Both the position numbers and the translations under genes were made by a program. This document shows positions 31,459 to 41,103 of a stretch of DNA of 64,000 bases, one piece after another (positions within the stretch are counted from its first letter, which is position 1; each line of letters opens with the position of its first letter). Below the pieces are notes generated by a model. The model made no database searches and was not told where the DNA came from. It saw only the letters and a program-made list of their open reading frames with translations. This DNA comes from Pseudidiomarina aquimaris (GTDB lineage: Bacteria > Pseudomonadota > Gammaproteobacteria > Enterobacterales > Alteromonadaceae), in NCBI RefSeq assembly GCF_003987395.1, contig NZ_PIPT01000009.1, positions 1 to 64,000 on the forward strand, given 5' to 3'.

Positions 31459-34155
31459 ATGTTCTATCGAGTAAGCTCCAGCGCTGCGCGAAAGTTTGTC
31501 GTCTCCGTTGCCACCTTATTTGTGGTCACTGGAGTCGTAGGCGCAATTGAGCTTGCTCTCTACCAAAATGAACTGCTTATGGCAGTCGTCCCTCAGTCGC
31601 TTGTTTACTCAGCTTTGATTGTTGGCATTGGTCTTTATGGCTTGTTGTATCGTTCTAAATGGTGCTGTTGGCTTTCGGGGCTCAGCTTGCTAGCGGTACT
31701 TGGCACGGTAGCCTGGTTGATTGAGTTTGAGGGCAACGTGCGCTTAATCGCACTCCCGCTGTCCTATGTCGCGGTACTGCTGTGCGGTACAGCCCTATTA
31801 TTTTTCGTCAAACCCGACAGTAAGCTGGGGCGTGCCGTCTGGCGCTTTTGTATTGCCTGCTCAAGCCTCATTTTCTTCTTTATTCAAGCCTCCGTTTGGG
31901 GCCTCTTCAGCGACAATGCCTTAGCTATCAACCAAGCCAACTTTATTGCCCTGAGTTTAATTTCCGTGCTGGTCAGTCTCGGGGCGATAGCATTAGGCGT
32001 GCTTATGCACACCTACAATGACAACTATCGGCCGGCCTTGCGTTCGCAAGTTATCATCATTGTGATGACTATCATCGGTGTGAGTATTTGGTACACACTG
32101 AACTTGAATGAACTGCGCAGCCAAAGTGAAAAAGCCGAAACTAAAATCGACCTCATCGCCCAGATGATCGACGCCACCTTAGAAACGCAAAGCAATATCG
32201 CCAAGCAGATGCAACAGCGTTTTACCACCGCACAAGACGAAGCGACGTTGGCACGCTTGATTGAGCTCGACACCACGAACTTCGAGGCAAATAACCCAAT
32301 TGTCCGGGGTTTTATTCTGTATGACGGACAGCAAAACGTACTCTTGAGTAACGGCTATGCGACTGAATTTCTCGCTGCAGACATGCTCAAATCGGACCGC
32401 TTTTCGGATTGGCTTGCCGCGGCCGAACAGGATATTCGTTTAGTCATTCATGGCGCATCGTTGGCCACTGCAGATCCCATTTTTATTATTTCGACGCCGT
32501 TTAACACACCCAGTGGTGAACCCCGTCAGTTACTGACCCTACTTGATGTAAATAAAGTCATTGCGACCCAGTATTTGAGCTATTTCGATAGCATGGAAAC
32601 TTACTTGGAATTTAGTCCGCAATTGCTAATTTCGATGCAAGGTTCAGCGTCCGGTACGCTATCGCTTGCAGAGCTGATGCGGCAGGCACCTCACTTCATT
32701 ACGAGTTCAGCAGCGATTGCTGGATCGGCCGAGATGAATTTTCATAGCGTATTGCGGGACTATTCAGAGATCCAAAACAGTGCGCAATTAGACCAACTGT
32801 TGCTGTGGTTAACTTTTGCTTTTGTATTTATCTACATTTTGGCTGAAGACAACTCACAGCGCGCCGCAAAACGTCAGCATGAGCTCGCTTACCTAGCAAA
32901 ACACGATGATATTACTGGCTTTTTGCGACGCGACGCCTTCAATACAATTCTCGCCGAGCGCGATCGCATCGCGCTGCGCAAACTGCGCAGCATGCTCTTT
33001 ATTAACTTGGACGGTTTTAAGCCCATAAACGATAGCATCGGCCATACCTTGGGCGACAAAGTACTTTATGAAACGGCGCGGCGGATTGAGCGCTGTGCAC
33101 CTGCCAACTCGGTTCTTGCGCGTTTTAGCGGTGACGAATTCTTGGTTTATTTTGAGCCTAACCAAGAAAATAGTGCAAACGAATGTGCTGACTGTATTTT
33201 GCAAGCCGTTCGCAAACCCTATGAAATCGATGGTATCGATATTCATCTTTCCGCGAGTATCGGCAACGCCAACAACGAAGAACTGCCAATTGAAGCGTTG
33301 CAGTTAATTCAGCATGCCGAAATTGCTATGAGCCAAGCCAAACGAATTGGTGGTAATCTTACGCAACACTTCATGCAAGCTATGGCACGTGACTACCAGC
33401 AACAGGTCCGACTGCGTAACGCCTTGCAGATTGCTCTCGATAGGAAAGACTTTGAAGTCTACTATCAACCCATTTTCAATACGGCCAATCACACCATTAC
33501 CGGTGTGGAAAGTCTGGTGCGTTGGAATTTGGATGGTGAATTTGTTTCACCTGGGGAATTCATCAAGATTGCCGAAAACACCGGACAAATCATCCCACTT
33601 GGCGAACAAGTTTTAGATATGGTCTTGGCGGATATTCGACGTTATCCGCAATTGCAAAATATCAAAGTTACGGTCAACGTATCTGCGCAACAATTGCAGC
33701 GTTACAACTTCCCTAAATTCCTCGCGGAACGTCTCGCTTTTCATCAGGTTGCGGCGCGCAACCTTACTTTAGAACTGACCGAGGGTGTGTTTGCTGGTGA
33801 AACCATGTCGACCATCGCAGCCTTGCAGCAATTACGCGACATGGGGTGTCATGTCGCCATTGATGACTTTGGCACCGGCTTTTCGAGTCTTTCCTATCTC
33901 AACCGCTTACCGGCCGATATCATCAAGATCGATCGTGTTTTCACGCATGGCATCGCTGACGATCCAGAGCTGTTCGCCGTGGTGCAGAAGATAATCGAAC
34001 TCTGTCTTCACTTGCAAAAACGTGTCATCGTCGAAGGTATCGAGGACGAGGTACAACTCAATATCTTCACCCAACTTGGGGTTGAACGCGTACAAGGCTT
34101 TTTCTTCGCACATCCCATGCCAATCGAACAGTTGCTCAAGCGGTTGGTAAAATAA
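31459..34155 (+). CDS. Membrane GGDEF-EAL c-di-GMP signalling protein
   Basis: This 898-aa protein has about seven N-terminal membrane helices (10-210), an extracytoplasmic-looking segment (about 225-445), a further helix ('LLLWLTFAFVFIYIL') and then a GGDEF domain followed by an EAL domain. The GGDEF signature reads 'RFSGDEF' (near residue 557), with Ser for the first Gly. The EAL signature reads 'GVESLVRW' (near 683), with Ser for Ala but the metal-binding Glu kept. 'IDDFGTGFSSL' and 'IVEGIEDEVQL' are intact, so phosphodiesterase activity is likely while cyclase activity is uncertain. A Fur-box-like site lies upstream. Confidence 0.9.
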   Translation: MFYRVSSSAARKFVVSVATLFVVTGVVGAIELALYQNELLMAVVPQSLVYSALIVGIGLYGLLYRSKWCCWLSGLSLLAVLGTVAWLIEFEGNVRLIALPLSYVAVLLCGTALLFFVKPDSKLGRAVWRFCIACSSLIFFFIQASVWGLFSDNALAINQANFIALSLISVLVSLGAIALGVLMHTYNDNYRPALRSQVIIIVMTIIGVSIWYTLNLNELRSQSEKAETKIDLIAQMIDATLETQSNIAKQMQQRFTTAQDEATLARLIELDTTNFEANNPIVRGFILYDGQQNVLLSNGYATEFLAADMLKSDRFSDWLAAAEQDIRLVIHGASLATADPIFIISTPFNTPSGEPRQLLTLLDVNKVIATQYLSYFDSMETYLEFSPQLLISMQGSASGTLSLAELMRQAPHFITSSAAIAGSAEMNFHSVLRDYSEIQNSAQLDQLLLWLTFAFVFIYILAEDNSQRAAKRQHELAYLAKHDDITGFLRRDAFNTILAERDRIALRKLRSMLFINLDGFKPINDSIGHTLGDKVLYETARRIERCAPANSVLARFSGDEFLVYFEPNQENSANECADCILQAVRKPYEIDGIDIHLSASIGNANNEELPIEALQLIQHAEIAMSQAKRIGGNLTQHFMQAMARDYQQQVRLRNALQIALDRKDFEVYYQPIFNTANHTITGVESLVRWNLDGEFVSPGEFIKIAENTGQIIPLGEQVLDMVLADIRRYPQLQNIKVTVNVSAQQLQRYNFPKFLAERLAFHQVAARNLTLELTEGVFAGETMSTIAALQQLRDMGCHVAIDDFGTGFSSLSYLNRLPADIIKIDRVFTHGIADDPELFAVVQKIIELCLHLQKRVIVEGIEDEVQLNIFTQLGVERVQGFFFAHPMPIEQLLKRLVK

Positions 34156-34179
34156 CTGGCGTCTGCTAGGGTGACTGCG

Positions 34180-34185
34180 TATAAT
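34180..34185 (+). promoter_or_regulatory. -10 box of typA
   Basis: TATAAT lies 88 bp upstream of the preferred typA ATG in 'GCGTATAATACGCC'. The -35 region (TGGCGT) is poor. The 5' leader would be about 80 nt. Confidence 0.45.
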
Positions 34186-34272
34186 ACGCCGCTATTTTAA
34201 CCAATGGCGGGAAACCGTCCGCGGCGATCACTTCTCAAAAAGTTTCATCTCGCGTTTTTACAGGCTTTATTA

Positions 34273-36111
34273 ATGACTATTCAAGCAACCGAACTTTCCA
34301 AATTACGCAATATTGCCATTATTGCGCACGTTGACCATGGCAAAACGACCCTTGTCGACAAGCTGTTACAGCAGTCTGGCACGCTCGAAAGCCGTGGTGG
34401 CGCAGAAGAGCGTATTATGGATAGCAACGATCTTGAAAAAGAGCGTGGCATTACCATTTTGGCTAAAAATACCGCGGTTAACTACAAAGACTACCGTATC
34501 AACATCTTGGATACCCCAGGACACGCCGATTTCGGTGGTGAGGTTGAGCGTGTATTGTCGATGGCCGACTCAGTTTTGTTGGTCGTAGACGCAGTTGACG
34601 GCCCGATGCCGCAAACGCGCTTCGTTACCCAAAAAGCTTTTAATCACGGCCTTAAGCCGATTGTCGTGGTAAACAAAATTGACCGCCCAGGCGCCCGTCC
34701 TGATTGGGTCGTGGACCAAGTTTTTGATTTGTTCGATAACCTTGGCGCAACCGACGAGCAGCTGGACTTCCCGATTGTTTACGCTTCAGCTTTGAACGGT
34801 TTTGCGACTCTTGACCCTGATGCGCCGAGCGAAGACATGACGCCATTGTTCGACACCATCCTTGAGCGTGTTTCTGCGCCTGACGCCGACCGCGATGGTC
34901 CTCTGCAAATGCAGGTCTCGCAACTCGACTACTCAAGCTACTTGGGTATTATCGGTATCGGTCGTATCAAACGCGGTACCTTGAAGCTGAACCAGCAGGT
35001 TTCAATTATTGGTGCGGATGGCTCGCAACGAAACGGCAAAGTTGGCCAAATCTTTGGCTACCTTGGTCTTGAGCGTATCGAAACCGACCAAGCCAGCGCC
35101 GGAGACATCGTTGCCTTCACTGGCCTAGGTGAATTGAAAATTTCTGACACCATCTGTGCTGCCGGTCACGTTGAGGCGTTGCCAGCACTGAGCGTTGACG
35201 AACCTACGGTAACCATGACCTTCCAGGTCAACACCTCACCGTTTGCCGGTAAAGAAGGTAAGTTCGTAACCTCGCGTCAGATCCTTGAGCGTTTACAACA
35301 AGAGCTTAAGCACAACGTTGCGTTGCGCGTTGAAGAAACCGACAACCCTGACCGCTTCCGCGTGTCGGGTCGCGGTGAATTGCACTTGGGCGTATTGATC
35401 GAGAACATGCGTCGCGAAGGCTTTGAACTTGCCGTATCACGCCCTGAAGTTATTATCCGCGAAGTTGACGGCGTGAAGGAAGAACCGTTTGAAAACTTGA
35501 CGGTAGACATCGAAGAACAGCACCAAGGTGCGGTCATGGAAAAGCTCGGCTTACGTAAAGCCGAGATGACCAACATGACCCCAGATGGCAAAGGCCGTGT
35601 GCGTGTTGACTTCATGGTGCCAAGCCGTGGTTTGATTGGTTTCCAAACCGAGTTTATGACGCTGACTTCAGGTTCTGGCTTAATGTACAAAACCTTTGAC
35701 CATTACGGCCCACACAAAGGCGGTAAAATCGGCCAGCGTATGAACGGTGTATTGATTTCAAATGCGACCGGTAAAGCGTTAACCTACGCGCTATTCAACC
35801 TGCAAGAGCGTGGTAAGTTGATGGCTTCACACGGTGATGAAGTATACGAAGGCCAGATTATTGGTGTGCACAACCGTGGCAACGACCTAACTGTTAACTG
35901 TTTGAAAGGTAAGCAGCTGACCAACGTACGTGCCTCAGGTACCGATGATGCGTTGACCCTGTCACCGCCGATCCGCTTGACACTTGAGCAAGCGCTTGAG
36001 TTTATCGATGACGACGAGCTCGTGGAAATCACGCCGAAGTCGATCCGTATTCGTAAGCGTTTGCTTACTGAGACTGAACGTAAGCGCGCGAGTCGTAGTA
36101 AAGACGGTTAA
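34273..36111 (+). CDS. typA: Ribosome-associated GTPase TypA/BipA
   Basis: This 612-aa translational GTPase assists 50S assembly and stress or cold growth. The start chosen is the ATG at 34273 ([20 protein letters not shown]), as in homologues; an upstream in-frame ATG at 34204 lies close to the -10 box and is unlikely. G-motifs are '[10 protein letters not shown]', '[14 protein letters not shown]' and '[12 protein letters not shown]'. EF-G-like domains III and V and the C-terminal TypA domain follow. A perfect terminator lies after the stop codon. Confidence 0.97.
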   Translation: MTIQATELSKLRNIAIIAHVDHGKTTLVDKLLQQSGTLESRGGAEERIMDSNDLEKERGITILAKNTAVNYKDYRINILDTPGHADFGGEVERVLSMADSVLLVVDAVDGPMPQTRFVTQKAFNHGLKPIVVVNKIDRPGARPDWVVDQVFDLFDNLGATDEQLDFPIVYASALNGFATLDPDAPSEDMTPLFDTILERVSAPDADRDGPLQMQVSQLDYSSYLGIIGIGRIKRGTLKLNQQVSIIGADGSQRNGKVGQIFGYLGLERIETDQASAGDIVAFTGLGELKISDTICAAGHVEALPALSVDEPTVTMTFQVNTSPFAGKEGKFVTSRQILERLQQELKHNVALRVEETDNPDRFRVSGRGELHLGVLIENMRREGFELAVSRPEVIIREVDGVKEEPFENLTVDIEEQHQGAVMEKLGLRKAEMTNMTPDGKGRVRVDFMVPSRGLIGFQTEFMTLTSGSGLMYKTFDHYGPHKGGKIGQRMNGVLISNATGKALTYALFNLQERGKLMASHGDEVYEGQIIGVHNRGNDLTVNCLKGKQLTNVRASGTDDALTLSPPIRLTLEQALEFIDDDELVEITPKSIRIRKRLLTETERKRASRSKDG

Positions 36112-36118
36112 GTATTGC

Positions 36119-37672
36119 TTAACTCGCAGAAGTATCAGAGGCCGCGACCACACAGTCGCGGCCTTTTTGTTTGGCTTGATATAGCAATTTATCAGCGGCA
36201 TCTAGCGCCTTATCGAGGCTATGCTCTGGGTCCCAAGCAATCACACCTGCGCTAAGCGAAACGCTAAATTGCTCATCACCACTGGTGAATTGCTTAGACT
36301 TAAATGCGCTTGAGAGTTGCTCGAGCTTAGCCGCCGCATCGGCCGCAGAGCTGCCATCAAGAATCAAGGTAAATTCCTCACCGCCGGTGCGTGCGCAAAT
36401 ATCGGTATCACGGAATTGACGCCGTACTTCATCCGCCAAAGCAACCAAGACTTCGTCGCCCATGGCATGGCCATAACGGTCGTTCACCTGCTTAAAGTGA
36501 TCGAGATCCAGCATGACCACGGCCAATGCTTGACCATGACGTTTAGCTTGCGCCTGTAATTTTTCTGCTTGGGTAAACAATGCACGACGATTCAGCAGTC
36601 CGGTAAGGCTGTCAGTTGTCGCGAGCTTTTGCAGGGCTTTGTTCTTCTCGCGCAACTGCTCAGTGCGCTCCTTCACCTCTTGCTCGAGGCGCAGGTTGAG
36701 ATCAGCAAAGGGCCGTGCGATGCGTCCCGCACTTATCCAGCCGACTAAGGCAAAAGTGAGTGCGACAGCAAGGCCAATCCAGGCCGCTTGCCAGCGTAAC
36801 TCGGAGACCGGCTGCAACGCGAGTTCAATAGGTTGACGGACAATGATCTGCCATTCCGGTCCGCGATAATCGGAGCTACTTTTTATTTTCGCGTAGCCAA
36901 CTAGGTATTGATTACCATCAATCCACTGTTGTACGTCCCAACCGCGTGCGGTGACCTGCGGATTAAGTTGTGTTGCTAACGGCTGCTCTTGCAGATTGTC
37001 GGGCCCCAGCAAGATCTGGTTTTCAGAGCTAACGAGCAATATGTCGGTCCCCGGTAGTGACTGCAAACTCGCCATTGCCTGCCGCTCCACCTGTTCCGCC
37101 CATTGCCAGTTTAAGTGACTGCCCAAAACACCCCATATTTGACCGTCGGCGGTCTGCAAAGGAACTGATACATCAACGAAGCGTAAGGGTTCATTGCCCT
37201 CTGGATTGAGAATTTTTTCTAATAGCAACGCACCATGTACATCGCCGATGTAGTACGGCTGCTGTAACGCTTGCTCGAACCAAGGCCGCCTACTTACATC
37301 TGCACCTTCCAAAACGTCTTTTGCACTTACTATCACACGCCCATTGGTGTCCGTTACCCCGATCCATGCATAGGCGTCATAACTTTCGAACACGGCCTCT
37401 ACTAAGCGTGACAGCTGCTCTTGTTGTTGTTCAGTTTGTGGACGCGACATCAGCCTTGACGCAGTTTGCATGTCACGCAGTCGTTCAATCATGCCGCGTT
37501 CAAGTTGATAACTCACTTGTTGCGCGACGTTGGCTAAACTCAAACCCACTTGTTGCTGAATCTGTCGGGTGGCCGCCTGCGTTACGATAGCGGTGATAAT
37601 AATCGAAAGGAGCAGGCCGAAGCCTGCATAAATCACGAACCAACGAATTTTAAGGTTCACTGGCACTAGCAT
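36119..37672 (-). CDS. Cache-sensor diguanylate cyclase
   Basis: This 517-aa protein has an N-terminal helix (about 8-30), a dCache-like periplasmic domain ('AYAWIGVTDTNGRVIVSAKD', 'DVSRRPWFEQALQQPYYIGD'), a second helix near 290-315, a short coiled coil and a C-terminal GGDEF domain. The 'TGGEEF' active site (near 428) and 'DLDHFKQVNDRYGH' are intact, so it should make c-di-GMP in response to a small periplasmic ligand. The inhibitory RxxD site is not obvious. Its last codons contain the typA terminator on the other strand. Confidence 0.93.
   Translation of the reverse strand: MLVPVNLKIRWFVIYAGFGLLLSIIITAIVTQAATRQIQQQVGLSLANVAQQVSYQLERGMIERLRDMQTASRLMSRPQTEQQQEQLSRLVEAVFESYDAYAWIGVTDTNGRVIVSAKDVLEGADVSRRPWFEQALQQPYYIGDVHGALLLEKILNPEGNEPLRFVDVSVPLQTADGQIWGVLGSHLNWQWAEQVERQAMASLQSLPGTDILLVSSENQILLGPDNLQEQPLATQLNPQVTARGWDVQQWIDGNQYLVGYAKIKSSSDYRGPEWQIIVRQPIELALQPVSELRWQAAWIGLAVALTFALVGWISAGRIARPFADLNLRLEQEVKERTEQLREKNKALQKLATTDSLTGLLNRRALFTQAEKLQAQAKRHGQALAVVMLDLDHFKQVNDRYGHAMGDEVLVALADEVRRQFRDTDICARTGGEEFTLILDGSSAADAAAKLEQLSSAFKSKQFTSGDEQFSVSLSAGVIAWDPEHSLDKALDAADKLLYQAKQKGRDCVVAASDTSAS
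36140..36168 (+). terminator. Rho-independent terminator of typA
   Basis: GGCCGCGAC-CACACA-GTCGCGGCC is a perfect 9-bp stem followed by TTTTT, 28 bp past the typA stop codon. It lies inside the 3' coding end of the convergent diguanylate cyclase gene. Confidence 0.9.
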
Positions 37673-37675
37673 GAA

Positions 37676-38332
37676 TTACACCATGTCGGGGTGAGGCAGT
37701 ACGTAGTAAAAGATAGAGAAAAAGTGCAGCACACTGCCGGCTAGAACAAACATATGCCAAATGGCGTGATGAAATCTTAACGATTTCCAGACGTAGAAAA
37801 TGACGCCCAAGCTGTAAGCCAATCCTCCGGCTAATAGCAGCAATAGTCCACCACTGTCGACAAATGTCAGCATTGGCTTTATCGCAATCACAGCCATCCA
37901 ACCCAAGCCCAAGTAGAGTGTTAGCGAGAGCCACTTCTTGCGGTCTTCGATGGCCAGCTCAAGTATCACGCCGATAATCGCAATACTCCAAACGATGCCT
38001 AACAGCGCCCAGCCCCAAGGGCCACGCAGGTTCACCAAGGCGAATGGCGTATACGTACCGGCAATAAGTAAATAAATGGCCGCATGGTCCATTTGCTGGA
38101 AGAAGTTTTTCACCCGTGGCCACGGAAATGCGTGATAAAACGTTGAAGCCAAATACAATATGATCAGGCTGGCACCATAGATGCTCGCGCTGACCACATG
38201 CCAAACATCACCGTAGGCCACCGCCCATACCAACATCACCACGAGACCCACGATACTGGCGATCGCGCCAATACCATGTGTTACTGCGTGTGCGACTTCT
38301 TCAGCGATGCTGTAAGCCTTCGGTTTACTCAC
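37676..38332 (-). CDS. Hemolysin III / TrhA family membrane protein
   Basis: This 218-aa protein of the PAQR-like hemolysin III family has seven membrane helices. Conserved polar residues are visible in 'HAVTHGIGAI', 'ASTFYHAFP', 'QMDHAAIYLLIAGTYTPF' and 'HAIWHMFVLAGSVLHFFS'. The three His and Asp groups form the putative metal site. E. coli TrhA (YqfA) affects membrane energetics and fatty-acid balance; the hemolysin name is historical. It lies 3 bp upstream of the diguanylate cyclase gene on the same strand. Confidence 0.93.
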   Translation of the reverse strand: MSKPKAYSIAEEVAHAVTHGIGAIASIVGLVVMLVWAVAYGDVWHVVSASIYGASLIILYLASTFYHAFPWPRVKNFFQQMDHAAIYLLIAGTYTPFALVNLRGPWGWALLGIVWSIAIIGVILELAIEDRKKWLSLTLYLGLGWMAVIAIKPMLTFVDSGGLLLLLAGGLAYSLGVIFYVWKSLRFHHAIWHMFVLAGSVLHFFSIFYYVLPHPDMV

Positions 38333-38360
38333 TTCACTCTACTCCGACTCTCTTATTCGT

Positions 38361-38657
38361 TTATCGATGCGTTTCTTCAGGATCTTCACGGCCCGGTTTG
38401 TGGTAATCACGACTGATTTGTTCAAGCTTGCGCATGAACATATCAAAGTCGCGTTCGCTGCTGTAGTCAAAATGGTACTTATTATGGAACTCCAGACGCA
38501 TTTGCACATTGTGCCCCTCTAAGAACACAGTGTAACCGTCGTGGTCAGTGTAGGCCGTTATCCCCTCAAGGGTATGCTTGCCTTGTTCCGCTTTACCATG
38601 CTCATGGATTTTCTCATAAGCATCGAGCACTAATCTTTGATCAACTTCGTTTTTCAT
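38361..38657 (-). CDS. DUF3081-like small protein
   Basis: This 98-aa protein (MKNEVDQRLVLDAYEKIHEHG, then 'DHDGYTVFL' and 'EFHNKYHFDYSSERD') resembles the DUF3081 family found in Alteromonadales and Vibrio. The function is unknown. It lies 28 bp upstream of the hemolysin III gene on the same strand, so the two may be cotranscribed. It is divergent from the TetR regulator. Confidence 0.7.
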   Translation of the reverse strand: MKNEVDQRLVLDAYEKIHEHGKAEQGKHTLEGITAYTDHDGYTVFLEGHNVQMRLEFHNKYHFDYSSERDFDMFMRKLEQISRDYHKPGREDPEETHR

Positions 38658-38725
38658 GTTTGCGCTCCTTTTTTGTCAGTATATCTACAAAGTGCGGTCA
38701 TTTCCTGTCAATTACAACCTGACTT

Positions 38726-38749
38726 TACATACATACATGAATGTTTGAT
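38726..38749. promoter_or_regulatory. AcrR-type operator
   Basis: The 24-bp dyad with arms TACATACATA and AATGTTTGAT around CATG matches about 18 of 24 positions of the E. coli AcrR operator in the acrAB promoter. It lies 47 bp before the TetR GTG start, just upstream of a TATAAT (38760-38765), in the divergent region with the DUF3081 gene. Confidence 0.6.
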
Positions 38750-38795
38750 TAATATCCTGTATAATCTTTGGCAGTTGTCTAACTTGAGGTGAAAT

Positions 38796-39407
38796 GTGGT
38801 TCGACGTACCAAAGCAGATGCCCTTACAACCAAAAATGAGTTGCTTGACGCAGCTGAACGTTTGTTCAGTGAGCGCGGGGTATCCAACACATCGATGATG
38901 CAAGTTGCAGAGGCTGCGGGCGTTACTCGCGGTGCCATCTATCATCATTTCGAAAACAAGCTCGATCTTATCTACGCTCTTATGGAGCGAGTTAGTTTAC
39001 CGGTCGACGAAATGCGTGATGAGTTGCGTGCCCAATTACCCGACGAACCGTTGCGTCAACTGCGCGAGCGCTCTTTACATGTTGTGCATCAAGTTCAACA
39101 CGACCCGCACATGCAAGCGCTGGTAAATATTCTTTGCCATAAATGCGAGTACGTTGAAGACACGCTGCCGATTCACCTGCGTCACTTAAGCGGTCGTAAT
39201 GAGTGTATTGAAGAGTTCGTCAAACTAGTTGAACTAGCGCAGCAACAAGGCAGTGTCCGAGCTGAGGTAGAACCTAGAACCTTTGTTATCGGTTTGTTTG
39301 CCCTGGTTGACGGCTTATTCTACAACTGGCTTCTCGATACCGATTACTTCGACCTAGGCCGCGCCGCAGAACGCACCATTGATACCTACCTAGCCGGTAT
39401 TCAATAG
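38796..39407 (+). CDS. AcrR/TtgR-like TetR family repressor
   Basis: This 203-aa regulator starts at a GTG preceded by a GAGG site; an ATG two bases upstream is out of frame. The N-terminal helix-turn-helix ('VSNTSMMQVAEAAGVTRGAIYHHFENKLDL') is of the AcrR type. The C-terminal domain ('RNECIEEFVKLVELAQQQG', 'DGLFYNWLLDTDYFDL') matches AcrR/TtgR ligand domains. An AcrR-like operator lies in its own promoter, implying autorepression. No acrAB-like pump adjoins; the RND pump in the window is 8 kb away and lacks this operator. Confidence 0.9.
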   Translation: MVRRTKADALTTKNELLDAAERLFSERGVSNTSMMQVAEAAGVTRGAIYHHFENKLDLIYALMERVSLPVDEMRDELRAQLPDEPLRQLRERSLHVVHQVQHDPHMQALVNILCHKCEYVEDTLPIHLRHLSGRNECIEEFVKLVELAQQQGSVRAEVEPRTFVIGLFALVDGLFYNWLLDTDYFDLGRAAERTIDTYLAGIQ

Positions 39408-39426
39408 CAGGGCATTTAGCCCTGCT
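39406..39426. terminator. Hairpin between the TetR and MgtC-family genes
   Basis: AGCAGGGC-ATTTA-GCCCTGCT has a perfect 8-bp stem exactly between convergent genes, overlapping the TetR stop codon. It has no long T-tract, so it is a probable weak bidirectional terminator. Confidence 0.55.
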
Positions 39427-39913
39427 TGTCGCGGCGGAAGCTGGTTTTCCAGCCCTTGTATTTTTTATGCACGCCTCGGGTCAGTGACTGAAAGTAGTCT
39501 TCCATTAAATCGACGCCGAATAACACGCCGACGACCACGACCGATAACTTAATCGAGGTTTCTAGGTGGCCGAGGCCGATCGCTACGCCGATCGAAGCCA
39601 ATGCCCAAATAGTCGCGGCCGAGGTAACGCCAACAACGACTCCATCGCGCGCCAGCATAACCCCTGCACCTAAAAAGCCGATGCCAGTAATCACCTGACC
39701 GATAATCCGCGAAGGGTCAGTTGCTTCGGTCATCACCGAAGCTGCACCTACAATAAACAGGTAGGTACCAAGGGTGATAAGGGATGAGGTTCGAATCCCC
39801 ACCGGCTTGCCGCGCATCTGCCGTTCAAAGCCCACCAAAGTGCCGCACAGCAGCGCGGTGCCAATGGCTGGCCACGTGAAGGGCTCGATTACAAGCAGTT
39901 GCTGCCAGTCCAC
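39416..39913 (-). CDS. MgtC/SapB family membrane protein
   Basis: This 165-aa protein has four to five membrane helices and the family pattern 'GTLVGFERQMRGKPVGIRT', 'TGIGFLGAGVML' and 'GVTSAATIWALASIGVAIG'. Short MgtC-type proteins lack the long C-terminal domain of Salmonella MgtC. The physiological role of such short forms is not settled. It is the last gene of a three-gene unit with the FMN reductase and the DUF2959 lipoprotein. Confidence 0.9.
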   Translation of the reverse strand: MDWQQLLVIEPFTWPAIGTALLCGTLVGFERQMRGKPVGIRTSSLITLGTYLFIVGAASVMTEATDPSRIIGQVITGIGFLGAGVMLARDGVVVGVTSAATIWALASIGVAIGLGHLETSIKLSVVVVGVLFGVDLMEDYFQSLTRGVHKKYKGWKTSFRRDKQG

Positions 39914-39919
39914 GGTTGT

Positions 39920-40432
39920 TTAATCTCCTTGCTTCAGGAAGTTGCCAAGGAACTTCGCGTCGAGCTCAGCAATTTTCTCTGCATCGGTCTTGGCAATACT
40001 TGCCACTGCAGGCGCAACCCATGCTCCGAGGTTTGCTAGCACGCCACGTAGGTCGGTCATCGCACGCACGGCACCAAATTGGCCGGGCGAAGCACCAGCT
40101 AGCAAGACTGTTTTGCCCATCCAAGGATTGGTGTCGAGACGTGAACTCCAGTCAATCGCATTTTTCAGTAACGGTGGAATCGACGCATTGTACTCCGGCG
40201 TCACCACCACGATTTTACTCGCTTCTGAGATAGCAGTTGCTAACTTCTGAATATTACTCGGTACGCCGTTTTTTTCTTCATAGTCACCTTGATAGAGCGG
40301 AGCATCAAGTTCAGCAGGCGGGTAGACGTAGCATTGCTCGCCGTTTAACTCAGCCACCTCAGCTAAACGCTCTTGTAAGCGACGATTAATTGAAGCTTGG
40401 CGGCTGCTTCCTGCGATGATTAATAGACTCAT
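39920..40432 (-). CDS. NADPH-dependent FMN reductase-family flavoprotein
   Basis: This 170-aa flavodoxin-like protein begins 'LLIIAGSSRQASINRRLQ' (phosphate-binding loop for FMN) and contains 'VVVTPEYNASIPPLLKNAIDW' and 'VLLAGASPGQFGA', the signature of NAD(P)H:FMN/quinone reductases (ChrR/AzoR-like). It overlaps the upstream lipoprotein gene by 4 bp (ATGA). The substrate could be FMN, quinones, chromate or azo compounds and cannot be told from the sequence. Confidence 0.9.
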   Translation of the reverse strand: MSLLIIAGSSRQASINRRLQERLAEVAELNGEQCYVYPPAELDAPLYQGDYEEKNGVPSNIQKLATAISEASKIVVVTPEYNASIPPLLKNAIDWSSRLDTNPWMGKTVLLAGASPGQFGAVRAMTDLRGVLANLGAWVAPAVASIAKTDAEKIAELDAKFLGNFLKQGD

Positions 40433-41073
40433 GACTGTCCCTCTTGCATAGCTTGAATAAAGGCGTCGGACTCGGCAATGGCCGCTTCCATCTCTTTGAT
40501 TAACTCGGCAACGTCAGCTTGTAAACTACGATACTCACCACGAATGGCGTCGACCGCTGCAGCGTTGAGATTATGCTTTAAGTACAACACATTATCTTGC
40601 AGCTTTTCCAGAACTGGATCCATGGTTGCGGCCGCGCGCTCCATACTTTGCAACAGCGCACTGTAGCGTCGCTCAGTGTCACGTAGTGAGCGTTCACTTT
40701 GGCGCTGCAAATTGTCATTACTGTATTCTTCTAATTCATCGCGCCACTCATCGAATAAGTCTTGGGCGACGTCATCAATCGCTTCAATGCGGTCATAAAC
40801 ACGCTCCGCCGCCGCGACACTCGCTTCGTAATCTGAATTCAATGCTTTGTATTGGGCTTCGAGTTCGCCGCCATCAATTTGCAGCATTTCATCGAGGCGT
40901 TCGAGTGCTGATTTAAATTCTTCTTGGGCATCCGCTTGCGCATCGCGCGCGTCATCAACGCGATCAACCAGAATGTCGCGTTTATGAATACCGACCTTTT
41001 CCATGGCACCGTAGTAGGCGCTTTGACAACCTGCTAAAAAAACCACGGCTGTCGCGATTGTTAACCAACGCAT
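40429..41073 (-). CDS. DUF2959-family lipoprotein
   Basis: This 214-aa protein has a lipoprotein signal ending in 'FLAGC' (lipidated Cys near residue 16) followed by 'QSAYYGAMEKVGIHKRDILVDRV', the hallmark of DUF2959. The rest is predicted long helical coiled coil (about 35-205), rich in Glu, Ala and Arg. The function is unknown; it is probably anchored in the outer or inner membrane facing the periplasm. It is the first gene of the unit with the FMN reductase and MgtC genes. Confidence 0.88.
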   Translation of the reverse strand: MRWLTIATAVVFLAGCQSAYYGAMEKVGIHKRDILVDRVDDARDAQADAQEEFKSALERLDEMLQIDGGELEAQYKALNSDYEASVAAAERVYDRIEAIDDVAQDLFDEWRDELEEYSNDNLQRQSERSLRDTERRYSALLQSMERAAATMDPVLEKLQDNVLYLKHNLNAAAVDAIRGEYRSLQADVAELIKEMEAAIAESDAFIQAMQEGQS

Positions 41074-41103
41074 CGCGCTTCTCCTTTTAGATAGGGAAAC
41101 AGA

